Origin: Epiperipatus broadwayi
Taxonomy: Eukaryota; Onychophora; Udeonychophora; Euonychophora; Peripatidae
Direction of reading: 5' to 3'
Length of the DNA stretch: 64,000 nucleotides
Assembly: GCA_028023455.1 (NCBI GenBank)
Contig: JAQFVV010012512.1
Location: forward strand, 126,001 to 190,000
A model generated the notes under the pieces. That model was not told the origin of the DNA. It searched no databases and saw only the letters and a program-made list of their open reading frames with translations. This document shows, piece after piece, positions 1 through 18,790 of this stretch; position 1 is the first letter of the stretch; each line of letters opens with the position of its first letter. A program made the translations under genes and the position numbers.

Positions 1-1041
1 ATTATGCTTAATTTCACTAATGAACTTTATTTAAAAAAATAAAAAATTAAAACCGTGTCATCCAAGTTCTATAAATAATCTAATAAAATGTTTCAGAAAT
101 ACATTATATTTACAATATAATCAAATGCACATATTCGAAAATATATGATTAACATATTAAATAGTAGTCAATTTTGATTTTACCTTAGAGGAGATGTAAT
201 TGGTTATCAAGGTGTATAAATAATATATTTTTTAGTTATTGTTTATTTTTGATTTTATTTTAATAAATGTTATATTGAATAAATAGCCCATATGAATTGC
301 TTGATTATATATACATTCGATTCTCCATTTCCACAATCTGGTTAACATAACATAGTTATAGAAGATATAGGTTTGTCAATATAAGTCAGGTTTTATTTAA
401 TTTGTCTGGTGGTAATAAATATCAGTATTACAATGCTAATAATATATTTTACTTGGCTTAGAATAGGTAGTGATTTGGATAAAAACATGCCCAATCCTCA
501 TCATTGTCTATACTGTAATAAATGTAATAATTGTCAATTTTGCAACAGTTTTAGTATTGAATAGATGCTCTGAATGTATTTAAATTAACCTTATAGTATT
601 ATTGTTTATAGACATTTTTATCATCCTTGTTGTCCTCATATATAAAGACCATATCCTATAATCTCAACTGAGCTAAGCCATAGAATAATTACAATATAAA
701 ACGTTTTAAATAAGTTTAAATATAATTTATAATTATAAATTTTATTCTATTTTGCATAGAATTGGCACCTGGGCAATTATAAATATAATAAAGTAAATAA
801 GTGAAGAAGATGGAGGTTATAGGGAGGGTTAATATATATATATATATATATATTTTCTTTTTCTATATTCTATTAAGAATATGTATATTGGGCAATAAAC
901 AGATTGAGATTTTTGGTTATCTTTAAGTATAGGTTGTGTTCATGTGTTTATATATCATTAAAGCAAGTCATCGCTTAGACATTCTCAATATCAATAACAA
1001 TCAACAATTTCAAACTGCTATCAAGGCAACCACCTTCTAAC

Positions 1042-1067
1042 AATAAGGGTGGAATCCCACCCTTATT
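1042..1067. repeat. Perfect 11-bp stem hairpin
   Basis: The sequence reads AATAAGGGTGG, then AATC, then CCACCCTTATT: an 11-bp perfect inverted repeat around a 4-base loop. It stands out because the surrounding DNA has very little G or C. It could be a structured RNA stem or a transposon scar; no gene next to it explains it. Confidence 0.7.
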
Positions 1068-3129
1068 AATAGTCTAATATATTTATATAGACATTAAAGA
1101 TAGTAACTTGACCATGGAGATTGAAGGTATGGATACAAAGAAATTTAAATAAACCTCCTTTAATAGATAAATATAATCTGCTCTGAATGCTGACTAATAA
1201 ATAGTCATTTGTAACATTCCAAACTGCAGTGACTTCATATTATTTGTTTTATATATTTTATTTAGAATTTGTATATTGGTCAACCAATATATTGATCAGA
1301 CTTCAGGTTATATTTCAAAATTCCATTAACTAAATTTAAAAATCAACATAAAAGAATGTTTTTGTTTTTTTTACAAAAATAAAATGTTTATATAAATTAC
1401 ATGTAAAAATGGATTTTTTTTTAAAACTTTTAATGAAAATAAAAAATGCATTTATGTTTCGAGTTGCTTTTTATTTTTAAATTGTTCATTTTATTATAAT
1501 GCATTATTCTCATTAGAGATGTAAAAATATGTTTATGTAGGCATTGGAAATATAACGGGATACCTGTGATATGATGTAGAATTGATATCCGCATTATTAA
1601 ATAGCTTATATTCTAGACAAAATATTAAAAAAGACCCTTAAATATGATCATCTATAGAAATATTAAACTATTCCTCAATATAAATGTCTGAAGTTCTTTT
1701 AAAAATATCAGAAAAGAATATTGTCCTACACTACATTCGATAAAATTTCAATCATTTATAAACATAGGCTATACAATTATAAATACGGTCACTTTTATGT
1801 TTTTTAACTCAACATAATGGTCCGTGTTAGATAATTGGAATAGTTTTATATTAAAGATGATGGATTGAACACAGACTTTTCAGGAAGACACAGAGCATAT
1901 TCTTCAAATGTTCAAATAGTATAAACTTATGTTTTTAGGGCAAAATAATGATTATGATAAAACAAATTTTGACATATGATGAAAATTAAATTCCTATGTT
2001 TTATTGTTACATAAAAAATGCCTGGATAATCCAATTATTTTTAAAATAGCAGATTAAATATGTGGCTAAAATATGTTGACTTCATCTAACATATGAAATA
2101 TTTTCTTGAGTTATTATCCAGTTTTTATATCCATATTACTGCTAATTTTACATCACAACGTTTATATTAGAAATTTGTGATTCTGAAATGGTCACTTTTT
2201 TAAAAAAATAAAAAAAAATGGTGTTGTTATGTTTTGATCTATATAGTTATTCTTCCAACAATGTGTATAATGATTTTGTCAATATTTTGCATTGTTTGTT
2301 ATTCTATTTAAGCATTGATTTTAAACATCAGTGCTTTGTAGCACTTTTCTTCTCCTCATCATGATTAAATCTAGTCTCTTCACCAATGCCATATCTTGAA
2401 ATAGTGAAGGGTTCAACAAATTTAAACATTGGTTGCACAACTCAATTGAAACTGATGAATTGACCATTTTTAAACTTAAACTATTATAAGATTTTCTATT
2501 ATCTAGCTATAAAACTGATGTAATTTTTTTTAATATAATCTTCCTGTAAAATAAAATAAACTGTTTTGTAAACAGTTACAATTCTGCACTACATGATGCA
2601 AATATAACATGTATTCCCGTTATATTAACTAATGCCTCTGCATTACATACATTAATTGCATTTGTTGTTTGATGTCCTATACTTAATCTTTCTATTACAA
2701 TTTAATATCTTAATTTGTAGGATCAAACAATTAAAGAAAAAAAAGATAAGAACAAGCAGTTAGAGAATGCAAGCTTTGTCTATACTGCTTTGAGGTGTTC
2801 CACAATTGAATCCTTCTCGGAATTCCTTTATGTGTTGAAAAATTAAGTTTAGCCTAAAATATAATATATATAAAAGAAAATCAATAATATGGTTAATAAA
2901 TATTACTATTAATATATTTTACATCAATAAAAATATGAAATAAAATTCACATACATTTTAAACAAAAGTAAAAAAAAATATCGATTAAATACTATAAATA
3001 AAATAGGTAATTCTTTGACATCATATTACATTTTAGTGTAAGAAGTAAATGGCTGATAATTGTCCAATTATTTATAACTTTGCAATATATCACTCTAAAT
3101 CTCACAGACTTTAAGATCATTAAGAGTTT

Positions 3130-3163
3130 TGTGTGTGTGTGTGTGTGTGCGTGTGCGTGTGTG
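3130..3163. repeat. (GT)n microsatellite
   Basis: A run of GT dinucleotides interrupted by two GC steps. It is one of very few dinucleotide arrays here that is not AT. Confidence 0.9.
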
Positions 3164-4664
3164 AAGTCTTCACTATCTCAGTGATTGGGTTCTAATGTGT
3201 TTATTATAAGACTGTTTAAAGGTTTGTAATGGTAACATTTTATTTGTAGTTTATATGTTGGATTATTTTAATCCCTAGTAGATTTGTTAAATGTTTACAG
3301 AAAATTAATAAATTATTGACACGTTTATAAATGCATTCAACCATTACTAATAAAATGCAGGTAATGTATCTAATATACAACGGATATTCTTAGATACTCT
3401 CATATTAAAAATAAGATCTCAATAACAGGAATTACCTTTTTCTGATATATTTAGTATTGAGACGGTGATCTCTAAAATAAAACATTTAATTTAAAGTAAA
3501 TCCACTACGTCATTCTATTAAATGCAAAAGTCGTAGAAATTATATGTATAAAGATTATAGGAATTTTTCCACTTTTTTTAAAAGGCAGACGAAATGCTTC
3601 AGGGATTGAAAAAAAAGATACCTTAAATCCAGCATCACTGGTCAAGCTAGTAATTTATGAAAAAAAAAAAAGATGAGGGAAAAATAATCTCACTCGTTAA
3701 GGATAAAAGTAACACAACTTTGAATGTGGTGATTTATATTAATTGTAAGTAAATACACATTGGTGAATGTATTTCGAAAAGTATACATAAAGTTGAATTG
3801 TTCTATGACAAAAAAATAGTGCAAAATATAACTACAAATTCTATTTACTTTTCCTATTTTTTTTAGATCAGTTATTTCAATTATCTTTTGAAATATAATG
3901 TTATTATTTGGATGGCTACGTTTTCATATTTTACAAGTTTTTTTCGGTAAAATCATACTATTACATTTATAATCACTACAATTTCCATCAATATACTAGG
4001 TAATGAATCAATAATCTATTTAATATTACATAAAAGTTGATTTGTATAATCCTTCTATAATTTTAAAATGCATGTTAATTTAAACTGATAGAAAATATAT
4101 ATACAAGCTTACGAACAAAAAATTATGGTTGTTTACTACGTTTGCCTCTAATTCTTTATTCGTTTTAAGTTAACTGCATTTAATTTTTAATTTCATTACC
4201 TAATTCCACTTTTTTCACAAAAATTTCCTTTTCTCATATAAATAACTTTTCAAATAATACTTAGTTTTATATCCAGCTTGTTGACAATCTGAATAGTGAG
4301 CGATACTGTGTCTTCATGTGAGATGATAGAAAATTGGAACTCATGATCTGTTGATAATAATTACAGCTCTGTCTCTACAAGTGCTTGATATTTTATGCAG
4401 TAACTTGTTCGCGATAAATTATTTGATTACTTAGGAGCTTATAAAGTTTTCACGATGATGAACATGTTTTAATCAAGTTTTATTTAAATAAAATTAGGAC
4501 ACATTTGAAAAAGCTGTTACTAAAACTTGAACTATGCAGTCAATAATAAATGCACTTACAGTAGTTGTTTAAACATATTTTACAATAAGCCTATTTTACT
4601 ATTTTCGTCATAATTGAACCACAATGTGATATGATCTCAATTGTTTTTGGTAATATATATATAT

Positions 4665-4724
4665 ATTGTAACCTAATAAAATAGAGAGAAAGGGAGAGAT
4701 AAGAAGAAAATGAATGGAAGTAAC

Positions 4725-4814
<90 letters not shown>

Positions 4815-5002
4815 GGAGAGAGAGAAGAAATGAGATGATTGGAAAGATATGAAAGAGAGGTATAAGAAGAAGATGGAATAAAGGAGAAATTAAATGAGAT
4901 GATAGAAAAAATGACATGAAAAGAAATGGAATAAAATTGAAATGAAATAAAATAAAATATAAATGAGAGACTCTAAACGATTCGGCTCAGTGGGGTTACA
5001 AT
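4665..5002. mobile_element. Purine-rich island with 9-bp terminal inverted repeats (MITE candidate)
   Basis: The island begins ATTGTAACC (4665-4673) and ends GGTTACAAT (4994-5002), an exact 9-bp inverted repeat. The interior is a purine-rich tract (runs of GAGA, AAGAAG, GAAATG) interrupted by an (AT)n array at 4726-4812. There is no coding capacity. The terminal symmetry suggests a non-autonomous element, but I see no clear target-site duplication, so the call is inference. Confidence 0.35.
4726..4812. repeat. (AT)n microsatellite
   Basis: About 85 bases of alternating A and T with one phase slip near 4757. It lies inside the purine-rich island. Confidence 0.95.
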
Positions 5003-10154
<5,152 letters not shown>

Positions 10155-12600
10155 GAACTAAATAATGATTTGAAGAAATTGGAAAAATATTTACTTAATT
10201 ATAAGCATAAGATTTTGATCTAAGGTTGCTTTAATGCATGATATGTAATGATAGCTGATGAAACAACTGAATTATGCAACAATGCAATAACTAAACAATA
10301 AACAATAATAGAATTTATGAATATAACTGGTGTAATACAAAGATACCACTAAAAAATAATAATGGATGTATTCTATATTTTATATTAATTGACTTTAATG
10401 ATGTAGATGTGAGGCATAATGTACAAACATTATTGAAAGAAGATTTTCATCATCCAGCAATTGAGTTTTTTTGTTTATGTCAAACAATTATGATTAAATA
10501 AGGATATGATAACTGCAAATAGAAATTATAAACTTGGTAATTATTATAATTTATATTGTGACATCAATTATGCTATTTGGGACCAAATATATTGTTCCTC
10601 AAATATAAATGAGGCAGTAGATCTGTTTCAAAAAATTATGCAAAAAAAAAAATTAAATAATAGAATACCATTATACTATGAATCATCTAAAAATATTCTT
10701 CTTGGTTCTCTAAGAAATTGATTTGCATTTACAAAAGAAAACATAAGCATCATAAGTTGTTTAAGAAATCAGGATCAATAATATGTTATAATAACTATAA
10801 ATTTTAGAAGATTATTTAAAATCATAGAAAAAAATTCATTTCAAAGATATATTGAAAAGGTAGAGGACAACATAAATTGCAATTCAAATTACTTTTGCTC
10901 TTTCATTAAAAGACATTCTGGTGTAAAAAATGAAATGTCAATTGACAATGGGTGTCTTACAGCCTATGATTTTGCCAACTATTTCTCATCATGTGCAAGG
11001 AAAAATGTACCCTCTAAATCGTATCCAGTTAAAACGTATACTGCTTTTAAAAGTAATGATTTGATAGTTGACTCATTAAATTATAATGACGTTTTATTAG
11101 CAATAAAACAACTTAAAAATAAAAAAAGGTTTGGATATGATATGTTACCTGTTTTTATTTATAAAGGATGTGCTGAACTGCTAGCTCCAGTGTTTTGTTA
11201 TATTTTTAATATCTCTTTACAGCAGAGTATTTTGCCTGATTCATGGAAAGTTGCAAAAGTTATACCAATACCAAAAGTCAAATCAAATGCTGTTGATAAT
11301 TATAGACCTATGTATAGCTGAATAAATTTTTGAAAATGTGTGTATAATAAGATAATAGATAAAGTATGTAAATCCTTATCTAAAACATAACATGGTTTTA
11401 TTCCCGATATATCTGTTGAGACTAATTTGATATCTATTCAAGATAATATTGCAAATGAAATTGATAACAGATTACAGCTAGATGTGATTTATTTTGATTT
11501 AAGCAAAGTATTTGACCAAGTAGATCACTCTAGATTGATTAGTAAGTTGCACACTATTGGTTTTAGTTGTGAATTTCTGCACTGATTTGTATTTTTTGTC
11601 TCAAATAGATCTAATTTTGTATCTTTTGGGTCTGCAAAATCATACACATATTTTAGTAATGGTGGAGTGCCTCAAGGAAGTATAGTTGGACCACTACTTT
11701 TTTCAGTTTATTCTACGGATATAGAGAAGAGTGTAAGTGGTTCTGATAATCTTTGCATTTCAGATGATATTAAATTGTATAAAACTATTAATAATTTTGA
11801 TGATCAGAAGATTTTTCCATCTGATATCAAAAGATTTCCGGATTGGTGGGTAAGAAATTATATGAAAATTAATATTGAAAAATGTTGTGTCATATTGTTT
11901 TCTAAAAAATCGTCTACAAGTATGTTTAATTATACACTAAACTCAAAAAATATTTCAAGAAAAGAATATCATTAAGATTTAGATATTATTTTTAATAATA
12001 ATGGAATATTTAATAATAATATTCAAAATATTATTACAAAAAGTTATGAAATAATGGGTTTAATTCTCAGAAACTGTAAAATGTTTAAGAGAAATGCATG
12101 TGTGTATTTTTTTATACATTGGTTTTGCCTATTTGAATTTTGGATCTTTGATATGAAACTCATGTAAATTATGTAATAGATTAGCAATGGAAAAGGTTGA
12201 TAATATTTTTAAAGATATATTAAATCAGAAATAATATATGATGGCAATGCACTCTACAAAAGACGAATCTATGCTGATATGAAGTACTTAAAAATTACAT
12301 CTGGTATAATAGATGTGAGAAGTTGCCAAACAACATTATCATTTAAGATGAAGATAAAGGATACAATATTAAAAAATTGTATTATATTCCAAAATTTAAA
12401 AGTGAAACATTAAAAATTCTGCATTATTAAGATTACTTAGATTGTATAATAAATACTTTAATGATGTTAAAATATTTGAAACAGATGATAGAACATTTAG
12501 GATTACTGGGCAAAAAACTCTGCAAATGCTTTGTGAACTAGATTAACTGTGCTTTTTTGATTGGATGTAAAATCTGTTAAATGTTCTAAATTAAATTATT
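10155..12600 (+). mobile_element. Jockey-like non-LTR retrotransposon (LINE), decayed
   Basis: A plus-strand LINE. Endonuclease-like debris with many stops occupies roughly 10160-10500. A linker frame follows at 10506-10721, then the RT fingers/palm at 10935-11321, the palm A/B region at 11460-11700 and the YxDD region at 11667-11975. An A/T-rich tail runs to the (ATT)n array at 12607. At least four frame breaks are present. The order endonuclease, RT, short 3' region, simple-repeat tail is that of Jockey/CR1-type LINEs, which insert by target-primed reverse transcription. The 5' boundary is uncertain, and the endonuclease part is supported only by weak resemblance. Confidence 0.75.
10935..11975 (+). 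pseudogene. LINE reverse transcriptase, broken
   Basis: Reverse transcriptase of a Jockey-type LINE, which would copy element RNA at a nicked target. The first open block (10935-11321) shows the LINE RT start: AIKQLKNKKRFGYDMLP, then PVFCYIFNISLQQSILPDSW and VAKVIPIPK...NYRP. A second part reads DVIYFDLSKVFDQVDH in another frame near 11482-11530, which is motif A with its catalytic Asp. Next comes PQGSIVGPLLFSVYSTDI (motif B, around 11670) and CISDDIKLY (motif C, normally ADD), then the thumb-like WVRNYMKINIEKC. The stop after NYRPMYS and the shifts between blocks mean it cannot make an active enzyme. The class is secure; the exact clade is an inference. Confidence 0.85.
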
Positions 12601-12606
12601 AAATTA

Positions 12607-14700
<2,094 letters not shown>

Positions 14701-14779
14701 ATTGTCTCATGTGTAATATATATATATATATATAAATTATTAATCAATGTCTGTATTCCAATTATAATAAAATATATAT

Positions 14780-15155
14780 AATTATTCAAAACAATACAAT
14801 AATTAATACAGTAAAACAATATTTTAAAAAAACAAATATATACCAATTTAATAGAAATACTTTCAACTATCTATGTAGTCGTTGTCAACTAGATTCAAAT
14901 TGTATTAGAAAAAACCGTTACAAATGTAAACAAAAAAGTAATACGTCATACATCAATTTTCCCACAATTCATTAATTTTTATATTGGCGGCCTGTCTGTT
15001 TATCAACTGTTGCTTTTCACTTTTTATTAACATAGCTTCTTTAATTTTGCGTTTATTATTATTTCTTTCAATACACAAAATCTTAATTTTATTAAAATCA
15101 AAATCAAAACCATAATTACATGTTACATTATGATCAAAAAATACTGATGGTGAAT
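14780..15155 (-). mobile_element. PLE family B, 3' terminal fragment
   Basis: Minus-strand end of a Penelope-like element. The end of its endonuclease frame is at 15147-14953, followed by about 170 bases of 3' flank. The same sequence recurs with only a few differences at about 36433-36833, and its outer flank recurs inverted at 36898-37130. It abuts a short (TA)n run at about 15158-15173, where similarity stops. Confidence 0.8.
14953..15147 (-). pseudogene. PLE GIY-YIG endonuclease C-terminus (family B, copy 1)
   Basis: Reads FFDHNVTCNYGFDFDF, then NKIKILCIERNNNKRKIKEA, then QLINRQAANIKINELWEN and a TGA stop. This is the distal half of a PLE endonuclease: the DF..IKIL...E.N..K...KEA...I pattern lies downstream of the catalytic GIY-YIG and Arg. 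It normally nicks DNA for PLE integration. The N-terminal half is cut off by the (TA)n run, so this is a remnant. Confidence 0.75.
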
Positions 15156-15267
15156 AATTATATATATATATATAGTTTAATATGTATATGTATATCTTAT
15201 CTTTTTGGTTGTATTTCTTCTTATTTGTTTTGGTTTACTTGTTTTAGTATTTATAGTATAGTAATGT

Positions 15268-15268
15268 A

Positions 15269-15356
<88 letters not shown>
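15268..15356. repeat. (ATT)n microsatellite
   Basis: About 88 bases of ATT units. A poly-isoleucine frame read through it is an artefact. Confidence 0.95.
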
Positions 15357-15497
15357 TTTGTTGGTGTTTTTGTTTTTGGTTTGTAATTAATAGTTTAAGA
15401 ACGACTCCTAGCACAAGTTTATCTTGTTTGGAGTATTTCTCTTTTCTTTTTATATGTATTGTTTGATTAATAATAAATAAATACATAACTAAAATAA

Positions 15498-15498
<1 letters not shown>

Positions 15499-15573
<75 letters not shown>
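15499..15573. repeat. (ATT)n microsatellite
   Basis: A second ATT array, about 75 bases, 140 bases beyond the previous one. Confidence 0.95.
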
Positions 15574-15575
<2 letters not shown>

Positions 15576-16558
15576 AAATAAGTGATTCTCTGCACAGTAA
15601 CATATGATTAAATTGAATGTTTATATAAGATTCAAGCTAAAGCACAAGTAGGTACATTCTTTATATTTTTCCTTTATTGAAAGAGTTATATTTGTTTACT
15701 TATAGTTCACTGGGGGGTTTTACTATTCGACATAAACTTCATTTATATTTTAAGCTATCAAATTTACATTATCAATATTCATAACTTTTCTATGATTTTT
15801 TTAGATTTTGAAATATTAATTACTAAGACATTTAAATAAATTAATATAGTTTCTTATAGATAAACAGATTAATATAATTAAAATTAAAAAATAACCTTAC
15901 CATGAATATCGATCAAATCCTGCCTCTGCATTCCAAAATTTGATGTTCTCACGTAAATATATACATTGAAGCTGCAAACGATATTTAAAATATAAATAAA
16001 ACATTTTAACTATTTGAATTTATGCAAAATAATCATCTAGAGAAAAAATAGTCACATAATTCTCACACGACATAATACATGCATCTAGAGGATCTTTGTT
16101 TACAATATTTCATCATATGTTATATGTTCAATGAATATAAAAAGTAATAGCCCACCGCAAGTAAAAGGCTTATCCAACCACTTTTTAAGAAGAAGGATTG
16201 TTGAGACGCATTACTCGCTATCATTTCCCGTAGCCTTGTAATGAATATTTTGTTTTTTATTATTCTGTTTATCATACCAAAAATAGATATTACATGTATT
16301 AGGTGAGGGGGAGGGGGGATTGTCACAATGGCAATAAGTTATATGTCCATAAAAATACTAATCTTATTTGAAAAAAAAAACAAAAAAAAATAAGCATAGA
16401 TTCATAATCACTTTGACAGAGTGTTTCTTTTCAACTTCTACGTTTAACCTTCTAGAACTAAAATATTGGTAATACCATTGTTATTTTTGGGACTTCGATA
16501 AAATAAATAACAATCCAGTGTTTTATAAAATTACTAAACAATTAAATCATCTGCTGAC
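15574..16558. other. Non-coding region
   Basis: Anonymous AT-rich sequence with no recognisable frame, RNA or repeat apart from A-runs near 16371-16390 and a G-rich patch at about 16305-16318. Confidence 0.6.
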
Positions 16559-16574
16559 TGTAATTTTACAGACT

Positions 16575-16681
16575 CTTTTCCATATGTCATAGCATCGGCC
16601 GGGAGGCGAACCCACAACCGTGTACAACCAATTACTTGCTTGCAAGGTTGCTGCGATGACCTCTCGGCTAACAATGCTTGA
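16575..16681 (-). mobile_element. Short tRNA-derived SINE with 16-bp target-site duplication
   Basis: The insert is flanked by the exact 16-bp direct repeat TGTAATTTTACAGACT (16559-16574 and 16682-16697). The element itself, read on the minus strand, is a tRNA-like sequence (16677-16592) followed by a short tail TATGACATATGGAAAAG. The A box lies in TTAGCCGAGAGG and the B box in GGGTTCGCCTCCC. The acceptor ends GCATTG / CGATGC pair. The duplication is direct evidence of retroposition. Two more copies of the same family are at 45431 and 45584. Mobilisation would rely on a LINE or PLE enzyme in trans (inference). Confidence 0.9.
16592..16677 (-). ncRNA. tRNA-like (SINE head), anticodon-arm TTGCAAG
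   Basis: 86 nt, foldable as a tRNA with an enlarged variable region. The anticodon arm contains CTTGCAAG, which would read TGC (Ala) or GCA depending on the fold. The extra bases between anticodon arm and T arm make it a derived tRNA rather than a functional gene. Confidence 0.6.
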
Positions 16682-17084
16682 TGTAATTTTACAGACTTTG
16701 AGCACCAGGGTTATGAGATCACAAGTTTCTCTCAATTGAGCAATCATAGATTATTTTTATTATTTTGAAATAATATCAACTTATGAGCTCATTACTTTAT
16801 TACTGAGATAAATTAGCTACATTCTCTCACTTAGAGAGGCTATAGAATAATTCCTGGGAGAAAAACTAAATCGTACATTTACTTGATAAAATATGAGCAA
16901 CTTCAAATATGTTCAAGGTTAACCTATAATTTAATTTGTTATTGTGAAAGCCATTATATTATTTAAATGTCTTTTAATATTAGGGTATAAGCACAGACTT
17001 TCACATGACCCACCACTCTCCACTCCATCTAATAATACTAATACACTTAAACACACATATATTGAAAAGATAAATAATCACCAA

Positions 17085-17118
17085 TATACGTATTTCATGC
17101 TAAACCAGCAATCATCAG
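17085..17118 (-). ncRNA. Hammerhead ribozyme motif (left hairpin arm)
   Basis: On the minus strand: CTGATGA, stem II TGCT-GGTTT-AGCA, then a T, then GAAA followed by TACGTAT. Together the last A and the following bases form the palindrome ATACGTAT, a short stem III, with A at the cleavage position. All core residues are present apart from one extra base on each side of stem II. Short palindromic stem III is typical of PLE hammerheads, which work better as dimers. Confidence 0.6.
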
Positions 17119-17476
17119 TTGGTTCAGATTATCATCTCTACACATATATACTATAAGTGCTCAGAGATATATTAAGATAGACAATCCTCATACTTCAATG
17201 GACAGGCTTCAATCTACTCCACACTTCAACTCTTCAACTGTCCATCCAATTGAAAATCTGATGATGGAATTGCTCAAAGGCCACCCTGAGGCCGAGATTC
17301 TTGCCTCAGGGTGGCCTTTGAGCGATTCCATCTTCAGATTTTCAATTGGATGGACAGTTGAAGAGTTGAAGTGTGGAGTAGATTGAAGCCTGTCCATTGA
17401 AGTATGAGGATTGTCTATCTTAATATATATCTGAGCACTTATAGTATATATGTGTAGAGATGATAATCTGAACCAA

Positions 17477-17510
17477 CTGATGATTGCTGGTTTAGCATGA
17501 AATGCTTATA
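17477..17510 (+). ncRNA. Hammerhead ribozyme motif (right hairpin arm)
   Basis: Mirror of the left-arm motif: CTGATGA, the same stem II, GAAA. Stem III has changed to ATGCTTAT, which pairs less well, so this copy is probably weaker. Confidence 0.5.
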
Positions 17511-17802
17511 TTGGTGATTATTTATCTTTTCAACATATATGTGTTTAAGTGTATCAGTATTATTAGATGGAGTGGAGAGTGGTGGGTCATGTGAAAGTCT
17601 GTGCTTATACCCTAATATTACATATATATAGACACAGGTATAAATAAGCCTGTCTTTCAGTTATTAAATGTCTTTTGTTAAGTTTCTGTAGTTTACTCTC
17701 ACTCAAGGTAGGGACGGTTTCTATCAAGTTTTAACATTTTGTGGAGAAGTGTAATCATAAACATGTAACTAAAGTAATGTAAAAAAGATGTATGATTGCC
17801 AA

Positions 17803-17836
17803 GATACAAATTTCATGCTGGATCGGCATTTATCAG
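17803..17836 (-). ncRNA. Degenerate hammerhead motif
   Basis: Minus strand: CTGATAA (one change from CTGATGA), stem II ATGC-CGATCCA-GCAT, GAAA, then TTTGTATC. The G-to-A change in the core would abolish cleavage. It is alignable base for base with the motif in the neighbouring hairpin. Confidence 0.5.
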
Positions 17837-17895
17837 CTGACCTAGATTACAGTTTATTTTACACATATTTATCATTGTTGAATATATAAATATAG

Positions 17896-18790
17896 TCAAT
17901 CCACACAGTTTAATTGACTGTCAAACTTATTGCCCTCACAATTTTGAAATTCATTTGAGCATTTGAAATATAAGGAATAGATATTCACTTTTTTACTATC
18001 TATCTTCAGCTCTTTTAAACCATTATAACATTTTTTTAAATTGACATAAAGTATTGTTAATCTGTTCAATCTTATAACCAACTTCAAGTAATTTTTTGGC
18101 TAATATTTCAATATTTGTAACTTATCTCACTGGTAACAATATAAATTTTCATTACAAAACAAAAAAGTTCTAAAACATATCATCTTATGCATAATTGGTA
18201 TTTTTGATTTACAATTTATATATCTGCTTCTTGCAATGGTTTGATTATTAATTTATACCATAACATACTATTATCTCTTGTAATAATTAAACCTAAATAC
18301 ATAATAATTTTGTCCTGTTTCTTTTCAATAATCCATTTCAATCCATTCAAATTATTTAACTCATCTACAAGCAAATTTATAATATTTGTATTTCCACAAA
18401 CAAAAACATCATCCACATACATTTTCTAAATTTTAATATATTTCAAGAAAAAATATTTAAAATACTATTCTTATATATAGACAAAACAAAAATTGCAAAT
18501 ATGTGCCACAACAGGCAGACCCACAGGCCAACCTTTAGACATTTTATAATATCCACCATCAAAAATAGCAACTAAGTTATCATCAAAAGTTTTAAAGAGT
18601 CAATAATAAATCGTATTAAATATTTCCAAAAACCTTTACTTTAAATTCACGTTCTATTATTTTAATGGAATCCACTCTATTAATAGAACCATACATCACT
18701 GTCACATTTAATGAAGCAATAACATTATTGTCATTAACCACTATATTTGTAATTATATCTACAAAGTCAAAATATGATGCAATAGTATTT
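17896..18790 (-). pseudogene. PLE reverse transcriptase, broken
   Basis: Reverse transcriptase of a Penelope-like element, telomerase-related in fold. In minus-strand order the segments are: FVDIITNIVVNDNNVIASLN with YGSINRVDSIKIIEREF (palm motif A region, about 18760-18630); GGYYKMSKGWPVGLPVVAHI (motif B, about 18560-18510); MYVDDVFVCGNTNIINLLVD (motif C, YVDD at about 18425); and IIEKKQDKIIMYLGLIITRD with LIIKP (thumb entry). The YVDD box is intact, but motif A carries Asn where Asp is expected, and several stops separate the segments. The family assignment rests on the typical PLE motif spacing; I am fairly sure of it. Confidence 0.78.

Larger units (their letters stand above)
1..4664. other. 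Non-coding AT-rich region
   Basis: No reading frame of note and no recognised mobile-element protein on either strand. It holds a short (TA)n run near 831-852, a small GC-rich hairpin at 1042-1067, a (GT)n run at 3130-3163 and several poly-A/T runs. Ordinary intergenic or intronic sequence as far as I can see. Confidence 0.6.
16975..17620. mobile_element. 646-bp near-perfect hairpin of inverted PLE pseudo-LTRs
   Basis: Two arms of about 320 bases are reverse complements, from TAATATTAGGGTATAAGC at 16975 to GCTTATACCCTAATATTA ending 17620, meeting at a GC-rich centre (17281-17314, a 12-bp stem around about 10 bases). Identical-looking 62-codon frames on the two strands are a result of this symmetry and are not genes. 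Each arm holds a hammerhead-like motif. A diverged version of the arm occurs at 17770-17900 next to a PLE reverse transcriptase, so the arms are most likely PLE pseudo-LTRs. The low divergence between arms points to recent formation or to arm-to-arm gene conversion. Confidence 0.85.

Noticed and set aside
15120-15386. Frame with a poly-isoleucine run
   Set aside because: Translation of an (ATT)n array.
17198-17397. Two almost identical 62-codon frames on opposite strands
   Set aside because: They are produced by the palindrome of the hairpin, whose arms read the same on either strand; no homology or start context supports a protein.
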